Source of the DNA: Shinella zoogloeoides
GTDB taxonomy: Bacteria > Pseudomonadota > Alphaproteobacteria > Rhizobiales > Rhizobiaceae
NCBI RefSeq assembly: GCF_003574625.1
Contig: NZ_QNUJ01000003.1
Span: 466,103-530,102, forward strand
Reading direction: 5' to 3'
Length of the DNA: 64,000 nucleotides
The translations under genes were made by a program, and so were the position numbers. Positions 35,328-44,267 of this stretch are shown here, one piece after another (position 1 is the first letter of the stretch; each line of letters starts with the position of its first letter). Under the pieces are notes generated by a model. The model was not told the DNA's origin, did not search any database, and saw nothing but the letters and a program-made list of their open reading frames with translations.

Positions 35328-38300
35328 CTAGGCTTTTCGCCGGCCCGCGATGACCACGAAGAGCAGCGGCACGAAGAAGATGCCGAGCACGGTCGCGGCG
35401 ATCATGCCGCCCATCACGCCGATGCCGATGGCGTTCTGCGCCGCCGAGCTCGCGCCCGTCGCGAAGGCGAGCGGCAGGACGCCGAGGATGAAGGCGAGCG
35501 ACGTCATGACGATCGGCCGGAGGCGCATGCGCGCGGCCTCCAGCACGGCGTCGACGGCGCTCCGGCCCTCATCGCGCAGGTCCTTGGCGAATTCGACGAT
35601 GAGGATGGCGTTCTTGGCCGTCAGGCCGATGGTCGTCAGCAGGCCCACCTTGAAATAGACGTCGTTGGACTGGCCGAAGGCCCAGGCCGCCACCAGCGCG
35701 CCGAGCACGCCGACCGGCACGGCGAGCAGGACGGAGAGCGGAATGGACCAGCTTTCGTAGAGCGCGGCAAGGCAGAGGAACACGACGAGCAGCGAGACGG
35801 CATAGAGCATCGCCTCCTGCGATCCGGCGAGCCGCTCCTGGTAGGAAAGGCCGGACCAGGCCGCGCTGTAGCCGCCGTCGAGGCCGGAGACGAGCGCCTC
35901 CATGCGGTCCATCGCATCGCCGGAGCTGGCGCCGGCCTGCGCCGCGCCGTTCATGGAAATGGCCGGCGTCCCGTTGAAGCGGGAGAGCGAGGGCGAGCCC
36001 TGGATCCACTTGGTCGTGGCGAAGGCCGAGAACGGCACCATTTCGCCGTCGCCGTTGCGGGCATACCAGCGCTCGACATCCTCCGGCTGCATGCGGAAGG
36101 GCGCGTCGGCCTGCACATAGACCGGCTTGATCTCGCCGTTATAGACGAAGTCGTTGACGTTGCTGCCGGCAAAAGCCGTGGAGATCAGCCCGTTGATGCC
36201 GCTGAGGTCGATGCCGAGCGCGCCGGCCTTCTCCTGGTCGACCTCGATCTTGAGCTGGCTTTCCAGCGTGCGGGTATTGCCGCGCACATTGCCGACCGTG
36301 TCGTCCGCCTGCGCAAGGTCGGCAAGCCGGTTGCTGGCCGCCGTCAGCGCGTCGCGTCCCCGGTTGCCGGTGTCCTCCAGATACATGGAGAAGCCGTTGC
36401 TCTGCCCCAGCCCCTGAATGGCCGGCGGGGCAAGCACGAAGACCTCCGCGTCGCGGATCTTGCGGAAATGCGCCGAGGCGCGCTGCGATATGGCGGAGGC
36501 GGAAAGCGAGGCCTCCTTGCGCGCATCGAAATCCTTGAGGCGCACGAAGGCCATCGCCGCGTTCTCGCCGCTGCCGCCGAAGCCGAAGCCGAGCGTCATG
36601 AAGACGCTCTGCACCGCGTCCTTCTCGTCATTGAGGAAATAGTCCTCGACCATGTCGATGACGGCCTGCGTGCGGGCGGCATTGGCGCCGGCCGGCAGGG
36701 TGATCTGCGTCATCAGCACGCCCTGGTCCTCCTCCGGCAGGAAGGAGGAGGGAAGCTGCGTATAGACCCAGCCGGCGCCGGCCAGCAGCGCGGCGAACAC
36801 CACGAGCATGCGCAACGGCCTTGCGACGATGCCGCCCACCGCCCGCACATAGCCGCGCGTCGTCTTCTCGACGCCCCGGTTGAAGCCGCCGAAGATGCGC
36901 GCCGCCAAGCCGCCATGGGTGGGCTTCAGCAGCATGGCGCAGAGTGCCGGCGTCAGGACGATCGCGACGAGGACGGAGAGCAGCATGGCGCTGGCGATGG
37001 TGATGGAGAACTGCCGGTAGATGACGCCGACCGAGCCCGAGAAGAAGGCCATGGGAATGAAGACGGCGGTGAGCACCAGCGCGACGCCGATCAGCGCGCC
37101 GGTGATCTCGCCCATAGACTTCTCCGTCGCCTCGCGGGCGGAAAGCCCCTCCTCCGACATGACGCGCTCGACATTCTCCACCACGACGATCGCATCGTCG
37201 ACGAGGAGGCCGATGGCGAGCACCATGGCGAACATGGTCAGCATGTTGATGGAATAGCCGAAGGCCGCGAGCACCCCGAAGGTGCCGAGCAGCACGACGG
37301 GCACCGCGATCATCGGGATGAGGGTCGCCCGAAGGTTCTGGAGGAAGAGCAGAAGCACGAGGAAGACGAGCACGATGGCCTCGATCAGCGTCTCGACCAC
37401 CTTCTCGATGGAGAGCTCCACGAAGGGCGTCGTCTCGTAGGAATAGGCGATCTCGACGCCCTCGGGCAGCGAGTTCGCGAGACCGTCGAGTTCCGCATGC
37501 ACGGCCGCGGCCGTGGTGATGGCATTGGCGCCGCTGGCGAGCTGCACGCCGAAGCCGGCGGCCGGCATGCCGTTGAAGGTCGAGCTCTGGCCGTAGCTTT
37601 CCAGCCCGATCTCGACGCGCGCCACGTCGCCGAGGCGCACGACGGAGCCGTCCTTCGCCGTCTTGAGGATGATCTTGCGGAACTCCTCGGCGGAGGTCAT
37701 CTGCGTCTGCGCGACGATGCTCGCCTTCAGCTGCTGGCCGCGCACGACGGGCGTCGCGCCGATGGAGCCGGCGGCGACCTGCGCGTTCTGCGCCTTGATG
37801 GCCGTGGTGACGTCCGAGGGGACGAGCTGGTATTTCTGCATCTGGTCCGGGTCGAGCCAGACGCGCATGGCATAGCCGCTGCCGAAGGACTGCACCGAGC
37901 CGACGCCGTCGAGCCGCTCGATGCGCTCCTCGATGCTGCTCGACATGATGTCGGAGAGCTCCGAGGAGGTGTAGCGGCCGTCCCGCGAGATGATGTTGCC
38001 GATCATCAGGATGCCGGAAGGCGAGCGGGACACGCTGACGCCGGCATCCTGCACGGCCTCGGGAAGCTGGGATTCGACGCGCGCCAGCTTGTTCTGCACC
38101 TCGACCTGCGCCAGTTCCGCGTCCGTGCCGCTGGCAAAGGTGAGCGAGATGGAGGCCGAGCCTGTATTCGAGGAGGATTCCATGTAGAGCAGGCCATCGA
38201 GGCCGGTCATCGCGCTTTCGATCTTCGTCGTGACCGAGTTCTCCACGGCTTCAGCGGTGGCGCCGGAATAGGACGCGCCGATGCGCACGGTGACGGGCGC

Positions 38301-38441
38301 GACATCGGGATATTGCGAGATCGAGAGCGAATAGATGCCCATCACACCCGACAGAAGCGTGGCGATGGCGAGCACGATGGCGAAGACGGGGCGAGCGATG
38401 AAGAAGCTCGCCAGGGCATTGCGCCGCAGACCTTCCGTCAT
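35328..38441 (-). CDS. RND multidrug efflux transporter, HAE1 (AcrB/MexB) family
   Basis: This 1037-residue inner-membrane pump uses proton flow to expel drugs. It has twelve transmembrane segments in two repeats and two large periplasmic loops. The N-terminus is typical (F-F-I-A-R-P-V-F-A near residue 13), and the transmembrane-4 proton relay is present as G-L-L-V-D-D-A-I-V-V-V-E-N. The periplasmic porter region contains G-V-G-S-V-Q-S-F-G. GGGAG precedes its ATG, which overlaps the adaptor stop by 4 bases. No outer-membrane channel gene is nearby, so it must share one encoded elsewhere. Confidence 0.95.
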   Translation of the reverse strand: MTEGLRRNALASFFIARPVFAIVLAIATLLSGVMGIYSLSISQYPDVAPVTVRIGASYSGATAEAVENSVTTKIESAMTGLDGLLYMESSSNTGSASISLTFASGTDAELAQVEVQNKLARVESQLPEAVQDAGVSVSRSPSGILMIGNIISRDGRYTSSELSDIMSSSIEERIERLDGVGSVQSFGSGYAMRVWLDPDQMQKYQLVPSDVTTAIKAQNAQVAAGSIGATPVVRGQQLKASIVAQTQMTSAEEFRKIILKTAKDGSVVRLGDVARVEIGLESYGQSSTFNGMPAAGFGVQLASGANAITTAAAVHAELDGLANSLPEGVEIAYSYETTPFVELSIEKVVETLIEAIVLVFLVLLLFLQNLRATLIPMIAVPVVLLGTFGVLAAFGYSINMLTMFAMVLAIGLLVDDAIVVVENVERVMSEEGLSAREATEKSMGEITGALIGVALVLTAVFIPMAFFSGSVGVIYRQFSITIASAMLLSVLVAIVLTPALCAMLLKPTHGGLAARIFGGFNRGVEKTTRGYVRAVGGIVARPLRMLVVFAALLAGAGWVYTQLPSSFLPEEDQGVLMTQITLPAGANAARTQAVIDMVEDYFLNDEKDAVQSVFMTLGFGFGGSGENAAMAFVRLKDFDARKEASLSASAISQRASAHFRKIRDAEVFVLAPPAIQGLGQSNGFSMYLEDTGNRGRDALTAASNRLADLAQADDTVGNVRGNTRTLESQLKIEVDQEKAGALGIDLSGINGLISTAFAGSNVNDFVYNGEIKPVYVQADAPFRMQPEDVERWYARNGDGEMVPFSAFATTKWIQGSPSLSRFNGTPAISMNGAAQAGASSGDAMDRMEALVSGLDGGYSAAWSGLSYQERLAGSQEAMLYAVSLLVVFLCLAALYESWSIPLSVLLAVPVGVLGALVAAWAFGQSNDVYFKVGLLTTIGLTAKNAILIVEFAKDLRDEGRSAVDAVLEAARMRLRPIVMTSLAFILGVLPLAFATGASSAAQNAIGIGVMGGMIAATVLGIFFVPLLFVVIAGRRKA

Positions 38442-39658
38442 TTCGAAGCTCCCGACGCATCGTCCGTCGTGGCCGGGCCGGCGAGCGACTGCTTCACCAC
38501 GCCGTCCTCGTCGATGACCGCCTCCACCGGCGTCACGGCAGCGCCCGCGGAAATCTTCTGGAAGCCGTCGACGATCAGGCGCTCGCCGTCCTTCAGCCCT
38601 TCCGTCACGATCCAGTCGTTGCCGGACGTGCCGAGGGTGGTCAGCGTGCGCTGCTCCGCCTTGCCGTCGGCGGAGACGACATAGGCGACGGGCTCGCCCG
38701 TGCCGCTGCGCTGCACGGCGCGCTGGGGCACCAGGAAGGCGTTCGGCATGCTGCCGAGATCGACGGAGGCGCGCACGAACATGCCCGGCAGCAGCACGCG
38801 CCGGGTATTGGGGAAGCTGGCGCGCAGGGTGAAGGTGCCGGTGCTTTCGCTGACATTCACCGTCGCCAGCGAGATCGTGCCGGTCTCATCGTAGTCCGCG
38901 CCATTCTCCAGCGTCAGCCGCACGCTCGGCGCGCCCTCGCCGTCGCGGCCGAGGCGTCCGGCCTCGACATCCTGGCGGATTTTCAGGAGATTGGCGCTGG
39001 TGTCGACGAGGTCGACATTGACGGGATCGATCTGGCGGATCGTCGCCAGCGCATCCGTCTGGTTCTGGGTGACGAGCGAGCCGACGCTGACGCCCGCCAT
39101 GCCGATGATGCCGGCGATCGGCGCCTTGATCGTCGTGTTGTCGAGGTCGATGCGCGCGGTCTCCAGGCTGGCCTTCGCCGCCTCCACGTCGGCCTTCGCC
39201 TGCAGCAGCGCCGCGGTCGCCTCGTCCAGCGCCTGCTGGCTCACCGCGCTCTGCGATTGCAGCCGCGCGTTCCGGTCGAAGGCGGCCTGCGCGGATTGCT
39301 GGCTCGCCTCGGCGCGCGACAGGGACGCGGCGGCCGCCGCATAGGCCGCGCTGAATTTCGCGTCGCGCACCTTGAAGAGCACGTCGCCGGCATCGACCTT
39401 GCGGCCCTCGCGGAAATCGATGCTCTGGATGATGCCGTCGATCTGCGGGCGGATTTCCGCCGTGGCATGCGCGACGACGCGGCCGGAGAGCTGGGCATGG
39501 CGCGGCACGGACTGCGCCTTCAGCACCACGAAGCCTACCTCCGCGGCGGGCATGGCGCCGCCGCCGGGCGGGGCGTTCCCGCTGCTCTGGTCCGAGCAGG
39601 CAGCCAGAAGGAGGCCGGCGGCCACAAGGCCGATCCGCAGGAGTCTCTCGCGCATCAT
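38438..39658 (-). CDS. RND periplasmic adaptor (membrane fusion protein), lipoprotein
   Basis: The 406-residue adaptor links the pump to an outer-membrane channel. The N-terminus has a lipobox L-A-A-C (Cys21), so it is lipid-anchored in the inner membrane like AcrA. A barrel-sandwich hybrid domain (G-R-V-V-A-H-A-T-A-E-I-R-P near residue 60) flanks a coiled-coil hairpin rich in Ala/Gln/Ser near 100-175, and a beta-barrel follows. It is the first gene of the two-gene operon, divergent from tetR. Confidence 0.93.
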   Translation of the reverse strand: MMRERLLRIGLVAAGLLLAACSDQSSGNAPPGGGAMPAAEVGFVVLKAQSVPRHAQLSGRVVAHATAEIRPQIDGIIQSIDFREGRKVDAGDVLFKVRDAKFSAAYAAAAASLSRAEASQQSAQAAFDRNARLQSQSAVSQQALDEATAALLQAKADVEAAKASLETARIDLDNTTIKAPIAGIIGMAGVSVGSLVTQNQTDALATIRQIDPVNVDLVDTSANLLKIRQDVEAGRLGRDGEGAPSVRLTLENGADYDETGTISLATVNVSESTGTFTLRASFPNTRRVLLPGMFVRASVDLGSMPNAFLVPQRAVQRSGTGEPVAYVVSADGKAEQRTLTTLGTSGNDWIVTEGLKDGERLIVDGFQKISAGAAVTPVEAVIDEDGVVKQSLAGPATTDDASGASK

Positions 39659-39743
39659 GCACCCTTTTCCGGTAGCGGCAGATCATCCTGCCCGCTTGCC
39701 ATATTTACAAAACTCATTGGTACCCTTAATATCCCGATATCGA

Positions 39744-39754
39744 CATTGTCAATG
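39744..39754. promoter_or_regulatory. Candidate TetR operator
   Basis: CATTGTCAATG is a perfect 11-base palindrome in the adaptor-tetR gap, with another CATTG at 39715-39719 region upstream. It lies just before the regulator start. TetR repressors usually bind such repeats, but the assignment is by position. Confidence 0.4.
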
Positions 39755-39769
39755 CTCCACGGAAACCCC

Positions 39770-40438
39770 ATGCCCGAAACGCCTGCCCCTTCCCTTCCCG
39801 CCAAGCGCAGGACGCGCGGCCGTCCGCGGCTCGCAACGCCCGCCGAGCAGCGCGCGCGGATCATCGAGGCGACGCGCCGGCTCTTCCTGGCGCAGGGCTA
39901 CGGCAAGACGACGATGAGCGAGGTCGCCGCCCATTGCCATGTCTCCAAGCGCACGCTCTACGAACTCTTCCCCTCCAAGACCGACCTTCTGGGCGCGATC
40001 ATCGAGCAGCACCGCACCAGCATGCTGGCGCTTCCCGGCGACTACCGGCACCTCGGCCTTTCCGACGCGCTCGAACGGATCTTCCAGGTCGATATCGGCG
40101 AGGAGGAGGATAGGGCGCGGGAAGCATTCCTCAACCTCACCGTCGTGGAGGCGGCGCGCTATCCGGAAGTCGGCGAGATGATGATGCGGCTCGGCGGCCG
40201 GCGGGCGCATGCGCTGCTGGCCGAATGGATGGAGGGCGAGAAGCAGGCCGGGCGGCTTTTCACGGACGACACGGCAAGCGCTGCGACCATCCTCATGGAC
40301 ATGATCTTCGGCGCCGTCGTGACGAAAACCGGCACGGGCGCCGAATGGCCCGGCCTTAACGCGCGCAAGGACTACATGCGCCGCTGCATCCGCATCTTCG
40401 TCCACGGCACCGGCACGCCGCCGGCGCCGGAGGCGTGA
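39770..40438 (+). CDS. TetR/AcrR-family repressor of the RND pump
   Basis: This 222-residue regulator has an N-terminal helix-turn-helix (A-R-I-I-E-A-T-R-R-L-F through S-K-R-T-L-Y-E-L-F near residues 24-66) and a helical C-terminal ligand domain. It is divergent from the adaptor-pump operon, the usual layout for a local repressor. The start may be the ATG at 39770 or 39752; neither has a strong ribosome site. A basic Arg-rich tail precedes the helix-turn-helix. Confidence 0.87.
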   Translation: MPETPAPSLPAKRRTRGRPRLATPAEQRARIIEATRRLFLAQGYGKTTMSEVAAHCHVSKRTLYELFPSKTDLLGAIIEQHRTSMLALPGDYRHLGLSDALERIFQVDIGEEEDRAREAFLNLTVVEAARYPEVGEMMMRLGGRRAHALLAEWMEGEKQAGRLFTDDTASAATILMDMIFGAVVTKTGTGAEWPGLNARKDYMRRCIRIFVHGTGTPPAPEA

Positions 40439-40635
40439 TCCGGCATACCGCGCCGACGGTGGCTCGGACAGCACGAGACCTGTGATCGGCAGCGGCGCGC
40501 CGATCAAGCCCGGCCTCCCCGGCGCGGCTGTTTCCCGTTGACAAATATTCGTTTCCCGGCTTCTTATCCACGACCGACAGTCGGGCGCGTGCTCTATGAT
40601 CAGCGGGCCGCTACTTTTTCCCACAAGAGCCTTTC

Positions 40636-41892
40636 ATGCAAATCACATCGGCGGGCGACCGCTTTGCCGCCTTCCGGCATCGTTCCTACGCCCAGTTCTT
40701 CTTCGCCCGCTTTCTCGCCGCCTTTGCGATCCAGATCATCTCGGTCGCCGTAGGCTGGCAGATGTATGAAGTCACCAGAAGCGCCTTCCTGCTCGGCATG
40801 ATCGGGCTGGTGCAGTTCCTGCCTTCGCTGCTGCTCATCCTTGTCACCGGTTCCGTGACCGATCGCTACAGCAGGCGCTCCATCGTCTCGATCTGCCTTG
40901 CCATCAGCGCCTTCTGCGCCGCCGCGCTGCTGCTGCTCACCGTTACCGGCACTTTCGCGCCCGTCCCGGTCTTCGTCATTCTCGTGATCTTCGGCATTGA
41001 GCGCGCCTTCATGGGACCGGCAGTGCAGTCGCTTTCGCCCAATCTCGTGCCGGAAAAGGACCTCGCCAACTCCTTCGCGTGGAATGCCTCATCCTGGCAG
41101 ACGGCCTCGATCGTCGGCCCCATGACGGGCGGCCTGCTCTATGGGCTCGATCCCACGGTCGCCTATTCGGTCGCCCTCGCCTTCATGGCCGCGGCCACCG
41201 TGCTGGTCTTCCTCATTCCCAAGCCCGCCCAGCGCAAGGTGGGCGAGCCGACAAGCTGGACCTATATCCTTGCCGGCTTCAAGTTCATCCGCTTCGAGAA
41301 GGTCGTGCTCGGCGCGATCTCGCTCGATCTCTTCGCGGTGCTGCTCGGCGGCGCCGTCGCGCTGATGCCGATCTTCGCATCCGACATCCTGGTTCTCGGG
41401 CCTCTGGGCCTTGGCCTCCTGCGCGCCGCTCCCGGCGTCGGCGCAATCGCCATGGCGATCTTCCTGGCAACGTTTCCCATCCGGCACGGTTCCGGGATCA
41501 AGATGTTCGTCGGCGTCGCCGTGTTCGGCCTCGCCACGATGGTTTTCGGCCTGTCGCAAACGCCCTGGCTCTCGATCGTGGCGCTCGCCTTCATGGGCGC
41601 CGGCGACATGATCTCGGTCTATGTGCGCGAGACCTTGATGGCGCTCTGGACGCCCGACGAGGTGCGCGGTCGCGTCAACGCCGTCAACTCCGTCTTCATC
41701 GGGGCATCGAACGAACTCGGCGAATTCCGCGCAGGCGTCATGACGCATTTCATCGGCGTCGTACCGGCCGTCGTCATCGGCGGCGTCGGCACTCTGGCCG
41801 TCTCGATGCTATGGGCATGGATGTTCCCGCAGTTGCGCAAGATCGATGCGCTCGATGCACCGGACAGAAGTGAACGTCCCGACATTCGATAG
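40636..41892 (+). CDS. MFS exporter, 12 TM (MFS_3/enterobactin-exporter-like)
   Basis: The 418-residue inner-membrane protein has about twelve hydrophobic segments. A motif A loop, G-S-V-T-D-R-Y-S-R-R-S, lies between segments 2 and 3. An acidic D-M-I-S-V-Y-V-R-E stretch in the second half is common in MFS_3 proteins, which include EntS-like exporters. It is preceded by 197 bases with a TTGACA at 40538-40543 but no clear -10. The substrate is unknown; the siderophore cluster is 7 kb away and no direct link is visible. Confidence 0.82.
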   Translation: MQITSAGDRFAAFRHRSYAQFFFARFLAAFAIQIISVAVGWQMYEVTRSAFLLGMIGLVQFLPSLLLILVTGSVTDRYSRRSIVSICLAISAFCAAALLLLTVTGTFAPVPVFVILVIFGIERAFMGPAVQSLSPNLVPEKDLANSFAWNASSWQTASIVGPMTGGLLYGLDPTVAYSVALAFMAAATVLVFLIPKPAQRKVGEPTSWTYILAGFKFIRFEKVVLGAISLDLFAVLLGGAVALMPIFASDILVLGPLGLGLLRAAPGVGAIAMAIFLATFPIRHGSGIKMFVGVAVFGLATMVFGLSQTPWLSIVALAFMGAGDMISVYVRETLMALWTPDEVRGRVNAVNSVFIGASNELGEFRAGVMTHFIGVVPAVVIGGVGTLAVSMLWAWMFPQLRKIDALDAPDRSERPDIR

Positions 41893-42012
41893 GTCCGGAC
41901 CGAAGCCAACGGACAATGGCCGGATCCGGCATTGGGCGTGAAGGCTCCACTCCGGCGCATCCCTGCGCCGCCGCGAAATGCGAGCGGCTGTTTCGCCTAA
42001 ATACCCCTTCCC

Positions 42013-42038
42013 GGAACCTCGGGAGCCGCGCGCGCATT
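42013..42038 (+). promoter_or_regulatory. EcfG/RpoE2-type promoter
   Basis: GGAAC at 42013-42017 is followed after 17 bases by CATT (42035-42038), giving GGAAC-N19-TT, the form of alphaproteobacterial general-stress promoters. It lies 26 bases before the ATG of the 78-residue protein. Confidence 0.55.
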
Positions 42039-42063
42039 TACCTCGAAAAGAGGAGATGCATCC

Positions 42064-42300
42064 ATGGTTGATCCGAAGAACACGGCATCGCAAGCATCCG
42101 CCACCGAGGTCGAGGACCCTCACCCGGGCAGCGTTCCCAACGGAACACCCATTGCGGCATCCGACCGAAAACCGCCGCGGCCGCACAAATTCTCGGCCGA
42201 AAGCCACCCCAAACCGGAGGTTTTGCCGCTAACGGAGAACAAGACCCGCATCAACACCGAGGCGCCACGGCACCCGACAAAATCGGCTTCGGCATCGTGA
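42064..42300 (+). CDS. Small disordered protein, general-stress type
   Basis: The 78-residue product is rich in Pro, Ser, Thr and Lys, with no hydrophobic core, so it is probably unstructured and cytoplasmic. The ATG follows AAAGAGGAG with good spacing. An EcfG-type promoter precedes it. I do not recognise a family; its size and composition resemble stress proteins found in rhizobia, which is only an impression. Confidence 0.6.
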   Translation: MVDPKNTASQASATEVEDPHPGSVPNGTPIAASDRKPPRPHKFSAESHPKPEVLPLTENKTRINTEAPRHPTKSASAS

Positions 42301-42351
42301 TGCCGCTGACAGCGTCGGCCTTATGCTCCGTTCCCGGCGTCAATTCATCGC

Positions 42352-42367
42352 CAGGGCGCTGGCCCTG
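42352..42367. terminator. Possible hairpin between convergent genes
   Basis: CAGGGC (42352-42357) and GCCCTG (42362-42367) pair around GCTG, in the gap between two convergent genes. No T-run follows. A 4-copy CAGGC-like tract begins eight bases later. Confidence 0.35.
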
Positions 42368-42374
42368 ACGATGA

Positions 42375-42398
42375 CAGAGGCAGAGGCAGAGGCAGAGG
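42375..42398. repeat. Short tandem repeat, CAGAGG x4
   Basis: Four perfect copies of CAGAGG lie in the intergenic region before the DUF3597 stop. Being six bases long and noncoding, it could vary in copy number; no role is seen. Confidence 0.8.
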
Positions 42399-42414
42399 AT
42401 CGGCGGCTACTTGC

Positions 42415-42903
42415 TCAATCAAGCAATTCAGCCGGCACCTTTCCGCCATTGTCGGCCAGCGCCTTCATGAGCGCCTTGTGAAGCCAGACATTCATGGTCG
42501 CCGAATCGTTCTTGTCTCCCGTATAGCCCAATTCGTCTGCAAGTTCCTTGCGTGCCGACAGGCTTGAATCCAGATCGAGCGCCTTCATCATATCGACGAT
42601 CGAGCGACGCCAATCGAGTTTCTGTCCGTTCTTCTTCACCGCCGCATCCATGACAGCCGCGACGTCGACCGACCCGGCCTGTTTCGAGACGCCAGATTCG
42701 GAATGCGCACCGGAGAGCGTCGCAGTGACTTCGTCGCCAAGCTTCGAATTGGCGCCTTCCGATGGATTTGCCCCGGTTCCCCGCGTGGTCGTACCAGCCA
42801 TATCGGCGCTTGCAGGGCTGCCGGCGCCCGCCGTCACGGTCCGCTCCGGCTGCTCCGCCGAACCACCGAAAAGTTTTTCCTTAATGCGGCTGAAAATGCC
42901 CAT
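42415..42903 (-). CDS. DUF3597-family protein
   Basis: The 162-residue product opens with M-G-I-F-S-R-I-K-E-K-L-F-G. A low-complexity Gly/Ser/Thr/Ala linker (about 20-75) follows, then a conserved C-terminal domain (about 80-162) with D-W-R-R-S-I-V-D-M-M-K-A-L-D. This is the DUF3597 pattern. The ATG has AAAGGAG ten bases before it. Function is unknown; the domain is often found in stress-regulated proteins. Confidence 0.82.
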   Translation of the reverse strand: MGIFSRIKEKLFGGSAEQPERTVTAGAGSPASADMAGTTTRGTGANPSEGANSKLGDEVTATLSGAHSESGVSKQAGSVDVAAVMDAAVKKNGQKLDWRRSIVDMMKALDLDSSLSARKELADELGYTGDKNDSATMNVWLHKALMKALADNGGKVPAELLD

Positions 42904-42997
42904 GAACAGCTCCTTTAGCGTTTGACACGTCTGAAGATTAGGGCGGGACCGCAGGGTTTCAATGACCGCGCAAGGCTGAAGCTGCCCATGCCCGGCC

Positions 42998-43022
42998 GGA
43001 ACAATGTCGGGAAAGGCGGGTT
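42998..43022 (+). promoter_or_regulatory. EcfG/RpoE2-type promoter
   Basis: GGAAC at 42998-43002 has TT at 43021-43022 after 18 bases (GGTT at the -10 position), matching GGAAC-N18-TT. It lies 24 bases before the ATG at 43047, with the ribosome site GGAGG in between. Confidence 0.5.
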
Positions 43023-43046
43023 TTGCGACATGAACCGGAGGCCGCC

Positions 43047-43229
43047 ATGCTCACCGATCCCAAAGACCCGAAGAAGCCGGTGGAGGTTCCACCGGAAGAA
43101 ACGCCGGATTCCTTGCCCGATATTCCCGAGCGCCCGATCGAAGAACCGGGCCCGGATGTCGTCCCTGAAGAAGCGCCTGACGTCACTCCCGTACCCGACG
43201 AGGAGGTCCCGGCTAAAATGCGCCGCTGA
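43047..43229 (+). CDS. Small Pro/Glu-rich protein
   Basis: The 60-residue acidic product consists mostly of Pro, Glu, Asp and Val (P-E-E-T-P-D-S-L-P-D-I-P-E type segments), so it is intrinsically disordered. The ATG follows GGAGG; a TTG further upstream is less likely. It has the same type of stress promoter as the protein at 42064, which suggests co-regulation. I do not know a family. Confidence 0.6.
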   Translation: MLTDPKDPKKPVEVPPEETPDSLPDIPERPIEEPGPDVVPEEAPDVTPVPDEEVPAKMRR

Positions 43230-43245
43230 GAAGGCAGACGCATAT

Positions 43246-43968
43246 TCACCGGAGGGCTCTCGTCTCCGCAGGCCGCAGGGGCCGCCCGAGCATCGTCAGT
43301 GCATTTTCGATCGCGGCTCCGGAAGCGGTATTGTCGAAGACGCACCAGCCATCGGGCGCCGCAAGGTTCCGGAACGACCTTATCTCTTCCTCCGTATAGC
43401 TCGAATAATAAACCTTCGGCTTGCCGTGGAGGCGAACATATCGCGGCGGGTCGGCGAAACCTTCTGCCGGCCACACCAGCGCCGGATCGGCGAGAACCCG
43501 ATCGATCGCGTATCTCTCAAGCAGATCCAATGCCTCGTCGCACGCCCAGCTCCTGTGGCGCACCTCGATGACGATCGGCCCCGTATCAGCATCTCGCATT
43601 GCCCTGAATGCCGTCTCGAACATGTCGGCATCGAATGTCAGCGAGGGCGGAAGCTGACACAGCAGGGGACCGCGTTTTTCACCGAGCGGGGCGATATCTT
43701 CGAGGAAAGCATCGAATGGCCCGGCGATCTCCCTCATCGCGCGGCTATGGCTGATCTCTCTGGGAATCTTCAACGAGAACCGGAAGCGGTCCGGCACGGA
43801 TTCGGCCCACCGCGCGAAGGTCGATGTCTTGTGCCGATGGTAGAAAGTCGAGTTGATCTCCACACCGTCGAACATGGATGCATATCTGGTGAGACCGCTT
43901 CCCTCCCGGGCAAACAGGTGAGCCAGTTTCTTCGGGATCGACCATGCGGCGGTCGCAACGATCGGCAA
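43246..43968 (-). CDS. DUF72 family protein
   Basis: The 240-residue protein matches the DUF72 barrel: I-V-A-T-A-A-W-S-I-P near the start, F-D-G-V-E-I-N-S-T-F-Y near 32, F-R-F-S-L-K-I-P-R-E-I-S-H near 60 and Y-V-R-L-H-G-K-P near 186. I place the start at the TTG at 43968, nine bases after AGGAG; this gives the usual 240-residue length, whereas longer frames have no conserved residues. Function is unknown. Confidence 0.78.
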   Translation of the reverse strand: MPIVATAAWSIPKKLAHLFAREGSGLTRYASMFDGVEINSTFYHRHKTSTFARWAESVPDRFRFSLKIPREISHSRAMREIAGPFDAFLEDIAPLGEKRGPLLCQLPPSLTFDADMFETAFRAMRDADTGPIVIEVRHRSWACDEALDLLERYAIDRVLADPALVWPAEGFADPPRYVRLHGKPKVYYSSYTEEEIRSFRNLAAPDGWCVFDNTASGAAIENALTMLGRPLRPAETRALR

Positions 43969-44267
43969 ATCAGCCTTCTCCTGTGCTTCTTCAGAACGAG
44001 AGCCTGCAAGAGTAATGAGAAAACCGGCGATGGGGTTCGCTGAAAAATGTCGACCTGCCGCTGATTTTTCATCCGGCACGGCGTCGGAGGGCGTGCCCGC
44101 TGAACGGCACCAGGCGTATCTTGCTATATTCCCGCTGCGCGCCGTGCTCCGGTGAAGTGATGGCGGCAATGACCGCCTCGCGGCATCGACTATGCGATTT
44201 TCTTTTACAATCCGAAGCGGGAATCTGCCGCGCAAGGACGAGAACGTCCCGCCGTCGGCGTCAAATC
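43969..44267. other. Intergenic, DUF72 upstream region
   Basis: In these 299 bases I see no gene with a ribosome site, no inverted repeat with T-run and no clear promoter. Confidence 0.4.

Noticed and set aside
34947..38684. A 1245-codon open frame on the plus strand over the RND pump gene
   Set aside because: It is antisense to an unmistakable AcrB-type gene and its composition (Arg, His, Asp, Glu, Ala runs) is that of a high-GC shadow frame.
40538..40566. TTGACA promoter before the MFS exporter
   Set aside because: The expected -10 position reads TTCTTA, a poor match, so I do not list it.
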